From the NCBI GenBank assembly GCA_037178625.1, contig CM074135.1, forward strand, positions 1,924,001 through 1,988,000: a stretch of 64,000 bases of DNA, read 5' to 3'. Under the pieces are notes generated by a model. The model saw only the letters and a program-made list of their open reading frames with translations. It was not told the DNA's origin and did no database searches. Source of the DNA: Skeletonema tropicum (Eukaryota > Bacillariophyta > Thalassiosirophyceae > Thalassiosirales > Thalassiosiraceae). Numbering within the stretch: position 1 is the stretch's first letter; each line of letters begins with the position of its first letter. Position numbers and translations under genes: made by a program. Positions 31,462 to 42,663 of the stretch are shown in pieces.

Positions 31462-32221
31462 CGGCACCACCAAAAGCTGTGGATGATAATGGTGGAGCAA
31501 AAGCTACAACCAAGGGTAAGGAGGTGAAGAAACAGCCAATCAAGAAGAAGAGTGTAGCCAAGAAGAAGGCTGCCACCCCCAAATCAACTCCATCAGTTGC
31601 CAAGCTGCAGCAAAAGCTGTGACTCTGACAACAACGGAGGAGGATCCTGACTGGAAGTACATCGACACAGTCGAGACCCTGGTCTTCCAATTTCAGGAGA
31701 ACGATTCACACATACCCTACACCCTCGAAGTGATTTGGGTAGTTGAAGGCAAAGGAGAATACTTTATCCAACAGAGCTTCAACAGCTTTACTGGTCGCGG
31801 CGTCGCCGAACAGTTTATACCACTCATTCAAGATGCGGCGAAGAAGGCAACAAAGCTTAAAGACTTCATGGTCAGATACAACAATGGGCGTGATAGGACA
31901 TGGCCGTACACAAGGGTTTCTGACATTGCCAAGGCCGTGGCTTCGGTTAAGAACTGTGAGGCGGTTTTGGACTCTATTGATTCAGGTTACCGTGAGTTCA
32001 TCGTTAACCTGAATGAGGTTGGTGAGCATGATGGTGGCAAGGTTGGGGACATCAAGTCATTCGTTGGAAAAGCGGATCTTTCACAAATGACTCACCCCCT
32101 TGAAATTTACATGATGTTGGATTACCTTGGGAATGGTGCAGTTGAGAAACTATTGGTGAAACCAGCTGGAAAGACAGGAAAGAAAAGTGCAGCGAAGAAA
32201 AAGGCTATCACCAAATCCTAA
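31370..32221 (+). pseudogene. SAP-domain gene, copy 2, 5'-truncated
   Basis: Begins at AATATCAAGAGATGG inside the SAP motif, so the start codon and the N-terminal 80 residues are absent. The intron (31516-31610) and the C-terminal domain up to ITKS-stop at 32221 are intact. Only a fusion transcript from the truncated acidic-protein gene could read it, and out of frame. Confidence 0.75.
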
Positions 32222-32646
32222 TATCCATCCCCATTCAGGCAGAATCGATCATAATTGATGCGCACCAAACTTAAATGCCCACTATACAGCTGTACTAAAG
32301 TCAAGCTATGACCATGGCAAAGGTGATAATTTTGTTGAAGAAGTCAAGGCGAGGCTTGTAGGAAGTGATGCTTGTGTTGAATGTAATGATTTGTTGGACC
32401 TATGAATATTATTGAAGTTTATCGTGTGGCAATCCAAACAAAATAGAGCCACATAAACAAGTTTACTATTAAGATCTATACAACTTTAACAAATAGAAGT
32501 GAATGCACAGTGTAACAATCTGACAGTAGTCATTCAAACCGGACGATAAGAGCATTGAACGCATTAAGTCGATGACACGGAAGGCGACTGCTTCTTGTCT
32601 CACCACCACCACTGTGATCCACAAGGTTGGCCAAGTAGTTGCAATC

Positions 32647-34373
32647 TCAACAGCCACCACCACAGCCACCACCACCACATCCACCACCCCCGCAACCTCC
32701 ACCGCCACCGCCACACGATGCAAAGCCACCGCAACCTCCACTTGCACTTGAAGGCATCTGATGAGAAACAAAATGCACAAGAAATTTGTCTGTGAGGTGT
32801 CACACTTTCAAATGCACAAACGTAAACTCTTTATTCCTCTTACCGTTGCAGCACCGCACCCACCAGCACTTTCGTAGCAGAAAGTGGGGAAAAGCCACGA
32901 TCCATCACTAGTAACATATTTGCTACGTAGGGTTGGATTGCTGCTAACGTGAGAAGGAAGATGTAGGTTGCCAGTTGGCACATCCTCGGCTGCCCTAGCT
33001 TTCAAAATCGCTTCCAAGTCCTGGAGATCCTTCAAGTCCTTTTTCATTTGCTTCATCCAAGAACCCAAGGTGCATAGACCAAGCGAACAGCAGGTGGCGA
33101 TATTGATTTCACACCTCGCAATCCCTATTTTCTCCGCCACACGCATAGCCAAAATATCGTAAGATTCTTTTGTGGTAATATGATAGTATCCTAAATCGCT
33201 GTCTTTGTCTTTGCGTCCGAACACATAAGACGATTTAAAGGGGTTTGCCTTCTGGCCCTGAGTTTTGGAGTCTGCTGCCGCCACGAACCCCGGCTTTCCA
33301 TCTGGGGCTATTCCGTCAAGAGGGGTCCAAGCAGTACCATAGGGGCTTCTGGAAGAACGTTTGCCCGGGTTGGCAGATGATGACCCATGATTGCCAACAG
33401 CGTGCAGAAATGGACCAATCGGATTCTCAAACTCGCATGTCTTGATTTGAGATGCATTTGCTTCCCAAGAAGGGCTGTAATAATGTCTAGGAGGCTCTCC
33501 ACGGTACATGCCTCCCTCGACGTTGTAGACTTCTCCGTACGCCTCTTTCCACGCCGCCTTGGTTGCCTTAAAGGCAGTGTCCAGTGGACCATCCTCAGTC
33601 CTATCATTCAGGCTATCATCATGATTCAATGTCGTGCCCATGAGGGCTTTGCAATCTTTGTAGTATCCAGAGACGTTACTCAAGATGTGCGTGTGCCAAA
33701 ACAGGTCAATTTGATATGTTGGCACAATGGTGATTGGCTTGGTGGTATGATTTCGCAGTTTCAAAAATTTGAAGTAGTTTGCCAAACCCTCTTGAAGGAA
33801 GCCATCATCTGAGAAACGAGGACCAGAAACCTGCCACAGAAATGTAGCCTGACGATCGGTGGATCCCAACAAGTCAAAGTCATTAACCAAGGTCTCATTT
33901 CCTTCTGCTTCCTTATCTTCGACACCTTCTTCTAGGATCAGAAAGAAGGATTCATTTGGATACTCCTGTTTCCAAAGATTCATAGTTTTACCCAGTAGTT
34001 CCTGGTCTCCCACTTCACTACTTGTTGAACTAGGGAGGTATCCAGTGGTTGCATCGAGTTGAAAGGCAAATGGTGGATTGGCCTCCATAGTCGGAGTACT
34101 GGGTCCGAATTTCGCCCAGATACAAGCCGTGTACTGATGCGGAGCCAGCCGGTGACAGTGCCAAAGCCAGGCAATGTCTGCTGGAGGTACAAGCTCCTCA
34201 CTCTGATATTTGTGTAGGAATGGCAACCAAAAGTCGGTGTAACGTTCTAACGATTTCAGTGATGGGCGTTGCAATGTAATTCCATGACGATGAAGGCCTT
34301 GCAGAAAGGAGATATGATCTTTAGAATGATTCACCAAGTCATTGGAGAATTGAAATTGAGCGACAGGGTCCAT
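32647..34373 (-). CDS. GRDP-like protein, copy 2, 546 aa
   Basis: Exons 32844-34373 and 32647-32757; same structure as copy 1, with both H-x-H motifs and the Gly/Cys tail intact. It carries the KEAYG and IATCC variants shared with copies 3 and 4. The acceptor side of the intron has CACAAGAAATT, shared with copy 4 but not with 1 or 3. Confidence 0.8.
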
Positions 34374-34942
34374 AATGCCGGCTTGACTGTTCTTGACTCT
34401 TAACAGATGTAGACTTCACATTTTATGCGCAACTCGAATGCAATGTTCGATGTTGGTTTTGCTCCTACCTCCTCAAGTCGTGCACCGACACCAACATAGA
34501 TTTTTTCCTCTCCTGTCAAAGATTCATCATCAGAACAAACTGTAGGCGGCGGCAGGGCGTGGCATGAGAACAACAAGTTGATTGACAATTTGAGCGGCGG
34601 AGCATGATGTTGTGACTTCTTGAGCGACGGTAGTGAGCTGAGCTGAGAGCTGAGCGAGGCTGCATGCAAGGATATGCAAGGGTTGATATGATGTGACATT
34701 TTGATGCCGTTTGCCCACCAGATTGAGGAGATCGAACTCCATCGAACTTCTACAAAAAATCAAAAATCACATCATGATCATGATGATCTACAATAGCTTG
34801 CCACTTATGCTAAGCAGATGATTTTCTACATAGATTGCATTCTGTTGAATGCGTTAATTGAGTAGTGCACTGCCACCAACGAAAGAAATTGTTTCCACGG
34901 CGTGTGTCTATATAGCTTTGGCACACAAATTAGATATTAGAT

Positions 34943-35398
34943 ATGTCATCGCCATCGATTTTTCATGCTCCTCCAATTTTAGAAGGGAAACCGCACATCA
35001 TCAATGGCGACAGCTATCAGCAAAACAATCATGGTAAAAAGCGTAAACCGGTAGATCCTCCAGAAGAGGGAACTATTGTTCAGAGTAATTACTATGATAC
35101 TACCAATAATACTCACAAGCGACAACGTGCTTCGCCAGATGATCTGTTCGGAACACTGAGCTTGAAACCGCCAGATCCACCTGCTCATTCATTTTGCAAA
35201 CGAAAGAAGGAGGGAAATGATGATGACTCTATTGGCAACTCATCAGATGGAGACGATGGAAGATATGCAAAGCTTCCAAGACTCCTAACCCTAACCCTAA
35301 CCCTAAAATATCAAGAGATGGTAACAAGAGGGTATTGGCTCTCAAGTTGGCTTTCCAAAATGTGCCAGAAAATGTCAATATGTTGGATGGGTTGTTGA
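34943..35398 (+). pseudogene. Acidic nuclear-type protein gene, copy 2, truncated by telomeric junction
   Basis: Same break, same telomeric insert and same 151-residue chimeric frame as copy 1, which shows that both descend from one rearranged unit. It has the AAACC variant at about 34989 seen in copies 3 and 4 (copy 1 has AAGCC). Confidence 0.8.
35284..35306 (+). repeat. Interstitial telomeric repeat at copy 2/3 junction
   Basis: Identical 23-bp CCCTAA-type stretch, 3937 bp from the first and at the same breakpoint. Confidence 0.95.
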
Positions 35399-36158
35399 CG
35401 GCACCACCAAAAGCTGTGGATGATAATGGTGGAGCAAAAGCTACAACCAAGGGTAAGGAGGTGAAGAAACAGCCAATCAAGAAGAAGAGTGTAGCCAAGA
35501 AGAAGGCTGCCACCCCCAAATCAACTCCATCAGTTGCCAAGCTGCAGCAAAAGCTGTGACTCTGACAACAACGGAGGAGGATCCTGACTGGAAGTACATC
35601 GACACAGTCGAGACCCTGGTCTTCCAATTTCAGGAGAACGATTCACACATACCCTACACCCTCGAAGTGATTTGGGTAGTTGAAGGCAAAGGAGAATACT
35701 TTATCCAACAGAGCTTCAACAGCTTTACTGGTCGCGGCGTCGCCGAACAGTTTATACCACTCATTCAAGATGCGGCGAAGAAGGCAACAAAGCTTAAAGA
35801 CTTCATGGTCAGATACAACAATGGGCGTGATAGGACATGGCCGTACACAAGGGTTTCTGACATTGCCAAGGCCGTGGCTTCGGTTAAGAACTGTGAGGCG
35901 GTTTTGGACTCTATTGATTCAGGTTACCGTGAGTTCATCGTTAACCTGAATGAGGTTGGTGAGCATGATGGTGGCAAGGTTGGGGACATCAAGTCATTCG
36001 TTGGAAAAGCGGATCTTTCACAAATGACTCACCCCCTTGAAATTTACATGATGTTGGATTACCTTGGGAATGGTGCAGTTGAGAAACTATTGGTGAAACC
36101 AGCTGGAAAGACAGGAAAGAAAAGTGCAGCGAAGAAAAAGGCTATCACCAAATCCTAA
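35307..36158 (+). pseudogene. SAP-domain gene, copy 3, 5'-truncated
   Basis: Same truncation as copy 2. Intron 35453-35547; C-terminal domain intact to 36158. Confidence 0.75.
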
Positions 36159-36583
36159 TATCCATCCCCATTCAGGCAGAATCGATCATAATTGATGCGC
36201 ACCAAACTTAAATGCCCACTATACAGCTGTACTAAAGTCAAGCTATGACCATGGCAAAGGTGATAATTTTGTTGAAGAAGTCAAGGCGAGGCTTGTAGGA
36301 AGTGATGCTTGTGTTGAATGTAATGATTTGTTGGACCTATGAATATTATTGAAGTTTATCGTGTGGCAATCCAAACAAAATAGAGCCACATAAACAAGTT
36401 TACTATTAAGATCTATACAACTTTAACAAATAGAAGTGAATGCACAGTGTAACAATCTGACAGTAGTCATTCAAACCGGACGATAAGAGCATTGAACGCA
36501 TTAAGTCGATGACACGGAAGGCGACTGCTTCTTGTCTCACCACCACCACTGTGATCCACAAGGTTGGCCAAGTAGTTGCAATC

Positions 36584-38310
36584 TCAACAGCCACCACCAC
36601 AGCCACCACCACCACATCCACCACCCCCGCAACCTCCACCGCCACCGCCACACGATGCAAAGCCACCGCGACCTCCACTTGCACTTGAAGGCATCTGATG
36701 AGAAACAAAATGCACAACAAATTTGTCTGTGAGGTGTCACACTTTCAAATGCACAAACGTAAACTCTTTATTCCTCTTACCGTTGCAGCACCGCACCCAC
36801 CAGCACTTTCGTAGCAGAAAGTGGGGAAAAGCCACGATCCATCACTAGTAACATATTTGCTACGTAGGGTTGGATTGCTGTTAACGTGAGAAGGAAGATG
36901 TAGGTTGCCAGTTGGCACATCCTCGGCTGCCCTAGCTTTCAAAATCGCTTCCAAGTCCTGGAGATCCTTCAAGTCCTTTTTCATTTGCTTCATCCAAGAA
37001 CCCAAGGTGCATAGACCAAGCGAACAGCAGGTGGCGATATTGATTTCACACCTCGCAATCCCTATTTTCTCCGCCACACGCATAGCCAAAATATCGTAAG
37101 ATTCTTTTGTGGTAATATGATAGTATCCTAAATCGCTGTCTTTGTCTTTGCGTCCGAACACATAAGACGATTTAAAGGGGTTTGCCTTCTGGCCCTGAGT
37201 TTTGGAGTCTGCTGCCGCCACGAACCCCGGCTTTCCATCTGGGGCTATTCCGTCAAGAGGGGTCCAAGCAGTACCATAGGGGCTTCTGGAAGAACGTTTG
37301 CCCGGGTTGGCAGATGATGACCCATGATTGCCAACAGCGTGCAGAAATGGACCAATCGGATTCTCAAACTCGCATGTCTTGATTTGAGATGCATTTGCTT
37401 CCCAAGAAGGGCTGTAATAATGTCTAGGAGGCTCTCCACGGTACATGCCTCCCTCGACGTTGTAGACTTCTCCGTACGCCTCTTTCCACGCCGCCTTGGT
37501 TGCCTTAAAGGCAGTGTCCAGTGGACCATCCTCAGTCCTATCATTCAGGCTATCATCATGATTCAATGTCGTGCCCATGAGGGCTTTGCAATCTTTGTAG
37601 TATCCAGAGACGTTACTCAAGATGTGCGTGTGCCAAAACAGGTCAATTTGATATGTTGGCACAATGGTGATTGGCTTGGTGGTATGATTTCGCAGTTTCA
37701 AAAATTTGAAGTAGTTTGCCAAACCCTCTTGAAGGAAGCCATCATCTGAGAAACGAGGACCAGAAACCTGCCACAGAAATGTAGCCTGACGATCGGTGGA
37801 TCCCAACAAGTCAAAGTCATTAACCAAGGTCTCATTTCCTTCTGCTTCCTTATCTTCGACACCTTCTTCTAGGATCAGAAAGAAGGATTCATTTGGATAC
37901 TCCTGTTTCCAAAGATTCATAGTTTTACCCAGTAGTTCCTGGTCTCCCACTTCACTACTTGTTGAACTAGGGAGGTATCCAGTGGTTGCATCGAGTTGAA
38001 AGGCAAATGGTGGATTGGCCTCCATAGTCGGAGTACTGGGTCCGAATTTCGCCCAGATACAAGCCGTGTACTGATGCGGAGCCAGCCGGTGACAGTGCCA
38101 AAGCCAGGCAATGTCTGCTGGAGGTACAAGCTCCTCACTCTGATATTTGTGTAGGAATGGCAACCAAAAGTCGGTGTAACGTTCTAACGATTTCAGTGAT
38201 GGGCGTTGCAATGTAATTCCATGACGATGAAGGCCTTGCAGAAAGGAGATATGATCTTTAGAATGATTCACCAAGTCATTGGAGAATTGAAATTGAGCGA
38301 CAGGGTCCAT
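36584..38310 (-). CDS. GRDP-like protein, copy 3, 546 aa
   Basis: Exons 36781-38310 and 36584-36694. Intact. One Cys of the tail is changed to Arg (GCGACC on the plus strand at 36670, shared with copy 4), and a Ser-to-Asn change lies near the end of exon 1 (HVNSNP). Its upstream promoter is altered by two small gaps and by the transposon at 38448. Confidence 0.8.
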
Positions 38311-38447
38311 AATGCCGGCTTGACTGTTCTTGACTCTTAACAGATGTAGACTTCACATTTTATGCGCAACTCGAATGCAATGTTCGATGTTGGTTTTGCT
38401 CCTACCTCCTCAAGTCGTGCACTGTAGGCGGCGGCAGGGCGTGGCAT

Positions 38448-38733
38448 GAACCCTGAGAATAGGGCAAATAAGTACGTAGGAATTCCATACATGCCTGTCC
38501 CCCGTTTTTTTTTGGTTCCGACGATCTCCACTTTTTGCTCTCCACCGCCGCAGCCACAAAGATCCGCCCTCCCGTAGTATCATATTACCACCCATACCAT
38601 AGGGCACACACAACGCATAATAACTTGATAACATACTGTCCCCTACAGAATTTTCCGTAGAATTCAACGGCGGCCGCCGATTTGTTACGTTTGCAGCGGT
38701 TTTATTTACGTATCGTCATAAAGCTGACGGTGC
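38448..38733 (+). repeat. Left terminal inverted repeat
   Basis: 286 bp. It pairs with 41150-41417 with few mismatches apart from an extra stretch of about 18 bp near the outer end. It contains CCCCCGTTTTTTTTTGG and a palindromic CGGCGGCCGCCG. Confidence 0.9.
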
Positions 38734-38762
38734 TTTTTCTTATCATCATCGCATCTTTCATC

Positions 38763-39500
38763 ATGGTTTCGACCAAACAATTGTCTCCCAAGACTCCGAA
38801 GGTACGAAAGAAGCGCCGATCAACAAAAGTTACTCCCTCTCCTGTGGCAGTGAAAAAGAAAAAGAATGCATGTGACTGCAGTTGGAAAGATTGCGCTAAA
38901 CTTCTGGCAATTTTTAACAAAAACAAACACCCTGACTTTGCTGGCAGATGCATCAATATTGAAGTGTCCGACACAGTCAATGCATTGAATTTTATTAATT
39001 GTGCATGTAAAAACCTTGGTATTTCCGTATCCGACTACAAAGAACTAAAACAGAAAGCAACAGATGACTCTAATATGAAACGGACACGTGCAACACACAC
39101 GGAGGGAGGGAGGAGGAAGAAGAACAACATATTCATTGCACGGCATCACTTCAAGCCTGGGCTATGGAGAATGAAAAAAGCGAGTAAGAAAAAGTGGCAA
39201 TGGCTTCAGCCCATATCATCAGACGACGTTAAAAAATACAAAGTGTTGGCTGATAACTACACAACCGACAAAGTTGTACGGTTCGATCCGGACATATCCA
39301 ACAAACTACAAAATGGGAGAGAGAAGAAAGTCGACTGTGAATCAGAGGAGGGGAGAATGTATATCAAAGCGCCATGCGCTACAAAGGAGGATGTGCGGCA
39401 GATTGCAGAACCTCGTCAAGGACTTGACAGCAACACTCTTGATGAAAAGAGGGAAGCTGCACTTACAGCAGAGGAAATGAACGCTGCGCAGGCAAGATGA
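38763..39500 (+). CDS. Transposon-encoded basic protein, 245 aa, function unknown
   Basis: The start was taken at MVSTKQLSPK (38763), just inside the TIR; an in-frame Met at 38682 lies within the TIR. The N-terminus is very basic (KVRKKRRSTK, VKKKKN), a likely nuclear signal. A Cys/His cluster follows: CDCSWKDC (about residues 37-44), CACKN (about 80), and ARHHFKPG (about 125), which may bind zinc and could recognise DNA. The layout faintly recalls C2CH (THAP-like) fingers but does not fit the spacing well. No catalytic motif of a known transposase was found. Confidence 0.6.
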   Translation: MVSTKQLSPKTPKVRKKRRSTKVTPSPVAVKKKKNACDCSWKDCAKLLAIFNKNKHPDFAGRCINIEVSDTVNALNFINCACKNLGISVSDYKELKQKATDDSNMKRTRATHTEGGRRKKNNIFIARHHFKPGLWRMKKASKKKWQWLQPISSDDVKKYKVLADNYTTDKVVRFDPDISNKLQNGREKKVDCESEEGRMYIKAPCATKEDVRQIAEPRQGLDSNTLDEKREAALTAEEMNAAQAR

Positions 39501-41124
39501 ATTGTCTATTTTGGATGTCACATTGCAACATTGGATAGAGCGTGGATTGATGTTTCCTCCTTTCAAGAGTAGTATTGCTCGTGATCTCATTCCTGGAAGG
39601 GCTCCATCCAACTTCTCTTCCATGTAGCTGTCACTTACATCTCTAACGAGTTTTGCAATTGTGTAGTAGTCTTTGTCCCAAGAGTCAAACTTATTGTTAG
39701 CAATTCGTGCCTCTAACGCCTCAAATCCGTTGTACTTTCCCATTAGAAACTTGATACTAGGAGGAAGCACAGGTTTGTTGTTAGCTAATGCCCACCGTAC
39801 ATTCCGCTCGATAATTGATCTCGACTCCTTCTGAAGTGTTTTAATCCCTCTTGACTGCAGCCAAAGTATTAGACACAATCGCGGTTGTGCTTCAAGTAGA
39901 ACCTTTTCAAAGTCAAGGCGGGCAAATGTTGGAAGCGGCTCACTTGTTGCAACAGTTGCATTATCAGCAGCAGAATAACAGGGGCCACGCTCCTCATCAA
40001 CATGGCTTCCCAGTCAATGGTACGACATTGCGTACATGGTAAACGTCATCGTATTGATGCGGGGTGATGGCAGCATCTCTGTCGAAGGCGATTTGAAGAT
40101 ATGATTCTAAATCGTCAACACCTTCTGGCAATGGAGTCAATGGTACAACCGACACATTCCCGGTACTCTGACATTTCTGAAATACCGGTGCATGCAAGAG
40201 GTAACGGCGTGCTGCTTCGTAATCTGCCGCATAATTGTCGGGTGCATTCTTATTTGTAGCCCCCAATGTCTTCACCCACTCCTCGCGGTCACTTGCTGCG
40301 GCTAGTTTATCAATCAATCCACCATCTTTCAGAACAGTCTTCTTTCCAACTAAGCGGATGTTTGGATGGTAATCATTACCTAGGAGCAGAGCGATGTCAA
40401 CAATATTGTTGGGATGTTGTGCCAATTTAGACGATGTTTCTCGCTCAATGAATTCTTTCTTTTCGTAGATGCGTGAAAATAACTTTCCTGATTCTGTTTT
40501 CCATTTAGATAGAACCATCTCGCTGTTCAGGATAATCAGGTCGCCATCCTCTGTCGCAATTGCGTCAACAACACCGTCCATCTCCAGCTTCCTCATCTGT
40601 TGGTCTGCCTCAAATAAAGAGCCAACCATCCAGATGCCTTTACTTGCCATCCAAGAAATAACTGCTGCATGATCGGCTGCGGTAGGATGCGCCTTTTTCA
40701 TTCTACTTGCAATTGCTTGTTCCACCTCTTCTTCTTCAAAGTTAAGGGGTGCAGCATCATCTTGCAGTTGCAACACATCACACAAAAACTTATCATACTC
40801 TTCCCCACCTTTGTTGCGATCACCTTGCCTACGCAACTTCTCTCTATTCTTTATTGGCGGCGCTTTCCCGTCAAATACGTAGCAGGGTATTACTCCTGCA
40901 TCAATCACCAGGTCGTGAAACTCTTGCACGTAGTCTAATATATCCGGAGATGCATAAGTTGGTTCGTTTGTTGAAGTCAGTTTCGTCAGCTCCTTGCCGT
41001 TTACCTTGTTCAATATGATTGCAGCATCGAAGGCAACTCTTTTCCCTTTCAAAATAGATAATGCTTGGTGTGGTTTGCTGCTAAAGCCACCCAAAGCATG
41101 CACCCAGAGGTGACGGACTGTCAT
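39342..41124 (-). CDS. Transposon-encoded FEN1/XPG-family 5' nuclease (about 375-579 aa)
   Basis: The frame from ATG 41124 holds the XPG-N and XPG-I regions with the acidic catalytic set: AFDAA (near residue 34), YVFDGKAPP (about 84), LFEADQQ (the second FEN1 Glu is Asp), TEDGDL (two Asp), and LLGNDY before a helix-hairpin-helix-like IRLVGKKT. The nuclease core therefore looks active. The frame ends at 39997. A 43-bp GT-AG intron (39993-40035) would join it in phase 0 to a second frame ending at 39342 (exons 40036-41124 and 39342-39992, 579 aa), adding an Arg/Lys-rich region. That frame overlaps the converging gene by 159 bp, so the extension is uncertain. Flap nucleases cut branched DNA 5' ends. 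Confidence 0.75.
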
Positions 41125-41149
41125 CGGCGTGGAATAAATTAATTATCAC

Positions 41150-41417
41150 GCACCGTCAGCTTTATGACGATACGTAAATAAAACCGCTGCAAACGTAACA
41201 AATCGGCGGCCACCGTTGAATTCTACGGAAAATTCTGTAGGGGACAGTATGTTATCAAGTTATTATGCGTTGTGTGTGCCCTATGGTATGGTTGGTAGTA
41301 TGATACTACGGGAGGGCGGATCTTTTGTGGCTACGGTGGTGGAGAGCAAAAAGTTGAGATCGTCGGAACCAAAAAAAAACGGGGGACAGGCTTTACGTGT
41401 AGGGATTCTCACGGTTC
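41150..41417 (-). repeat. Right terminal inverted repeat
   Basis: 268 bp, the inverted copy of 38448-38733. The nuclease ATG lies 26 bp inside it, so the TIR probably carries the promoter. Confidence 0.9.
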
Positions 41418-41779
41418 ATGAGAACAACAAGTTGATTGACAATTTGAGCGGACTTCTTGAGCGACGGTAGTGAGCTGAGCTGAGAGCTGAGCGAGGCTGC
41501 ATGCAAGGATATGCAAGGGTTGATATGATGTGACATTTTGATGCCGTTTGCCCACCAGATTGAGGAGATCGAACTCCATCGAACTTCTACAAAAAATCAA
41601 AAATCACATCATGATCATGATGATCTACAATAGCTTGCCACTTATGCTAAGCAGATGATTTTCTACATAGATTGCATTCTGTTGAATGCGTTAATTGAGT
41701 AGTGCACTGCCACCAACGAAAGAAATTGTTTCCACGGCGTGTGTCTATATAGCTTTGGCACACAAATTAGATATTAGAT

Positions 41780-42601
41780 ATGTCATCGCCATCGATTTTT
41801 CATGCTCCTCCAATTTTAGAAGGGAAACCGCACATCATCAATGGCGACAGCTATCAGCAAAACAATCATGGTAAAAAGCGTAAACCGGTAGATCCTCCAG
41901 AAGAGGGAACTATTGTTCAGAGTAATTACTATGATACTACCAATAATACTCACAAGCGACAACGTGCTTCGCCAGATGATCTGTTCGGAACACTGAGCTT
42001 GAAACCGCCAGATCCACCTGCTCATTCATTTTGCAAACGAAAGAAGGAGGGAAATGATGATGACTCTATTGGCAACTCATCAGATGGAGACGATGGAAGA
42101 TATGCAAAGCTTCCAAGACTTCAAAATGATGATGACAACGAGTTGAAAAAAGGGACGATACAGTTGAAAAGAATGGATGATGATGAAACGTCACAATTTA
42201 TATCATCTTCTACAAATAATGCAAAACCTGATCCAGATGCAACTCAACAAAACAACTCGGAAATAGACAGTGGAATGAGTATTGATGACAATGCTAGCAT
42301 CACCAGCAACAGCGACGGGAGCATATCAGAGGGTTCACTACAACGAGCAATGTATCAAGCTGTCTTTGGAAGAAGGAGTAATGCTCAACATCATCAGTTT
42401 CACTCTCTCCCAGCAACTGTTTCTGGGAGTGGTGGTAATGGTTGTGGTTGTTATGATGCTGTTGACTCCAAGATTGAGGAGATTATTCGTAGATCGAGAA
42501 TGGAGGCTGAAATTCAAAGTAGAAAGGAGGGAAAGCAAGACGGTAAAAGTCCAAGTCAGGATGCTGCCGATGAAGATGAGAAGATGGAAATGGACGAATA
42601 A
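41780..42601 (+). CDS. Acidic, disordered nuclear-type protein, copy 3, 273 aa (intact)
   Basis: A single exon. Two basic clusters (KKRKP at about 32-36, HKRQR at about 58-62) suggest nuclear import. The middle is Asp/Ser/Asn-rich (NDDDS, SSDGDD, SIDDNASITSNSD). Then come a short helix (EGSLQRAMYQAVFGRRS), GNGCGCYDAVDSKIEEIIRR, and a charged EDEKMEMDE end. No known domain. It reads away from GRDP from a shared promoter whose copy here is shortened and separated from GRDP copy 3 by the transposon. Confidence 0.7.
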   Translation: MSSPSIFHAPPILEGKPHIINGDSYQQNNHGKKRKPVDPPEEGTIVQSNYYDTTNNTHKRQRASPDDLFGTLSLKPPDPPAHSFCKRKKEGNDDDSIGNSSDGDDGRYAKLPRLQNDDDNELKKGTIQLKRMDDDETSQFISSSTNNAKPDPDATQQNNSEIDSGMSIDDNASITSNSDGSISEGSLQRAMYQAVFGRRSNAQHHQFHSLPATVSGSGGNGCGCYDAVDSKIEEIIRRSRMEAEIQSRKEGKQDGKSPSQDAADEDEKMEMDE

Positions 42602-42663
42602 GAAATGAAATCATTGACAATATCAAGCAAACACGATGCATGCGAGAACGCAACTGTATAAAC

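Larger units (their letters stand above)
38448..41417. mobile_element. 2970-bp TIR transposon encoding a FEN1/XPG-type nuclease
   Basis: Bounded by long inverted repeats (38448-38733 and 41150-41417) that begin GAACCCTGAGAAT and GAACCGTGAGAAT. Comparison with the empty site in copies 1, 2 and 4 (GTGGCATGAGAACAAC) gives exact ends: the target duplication is AT (if GA belongs to the TIR) or ATGA (if not). It carries two converging genes, a basic protein (plus) and a FEN1-like nuclease (minus), both starting just inside the TIRs. I see no DDE, tyrosine-recombinase or Rep/helicase frame. The Academ superfamily is, from memory, described with an XPG-like nuclease; membership is untested. Confidence 0.85.

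Noticed and set aside
31347..35306. The window being a chromosome end because of telomeric repeats
   Set aside because: Only 23 bp at each site, flanked on both sides by coding sequence, and identical in two tandem copies.
38448..41417. Helitron or LTR origin for the nuclease element
   Set aside because: Long terminal inverted repeats and a small target duplication contradict a Helitron, and there are no direct LTRs.
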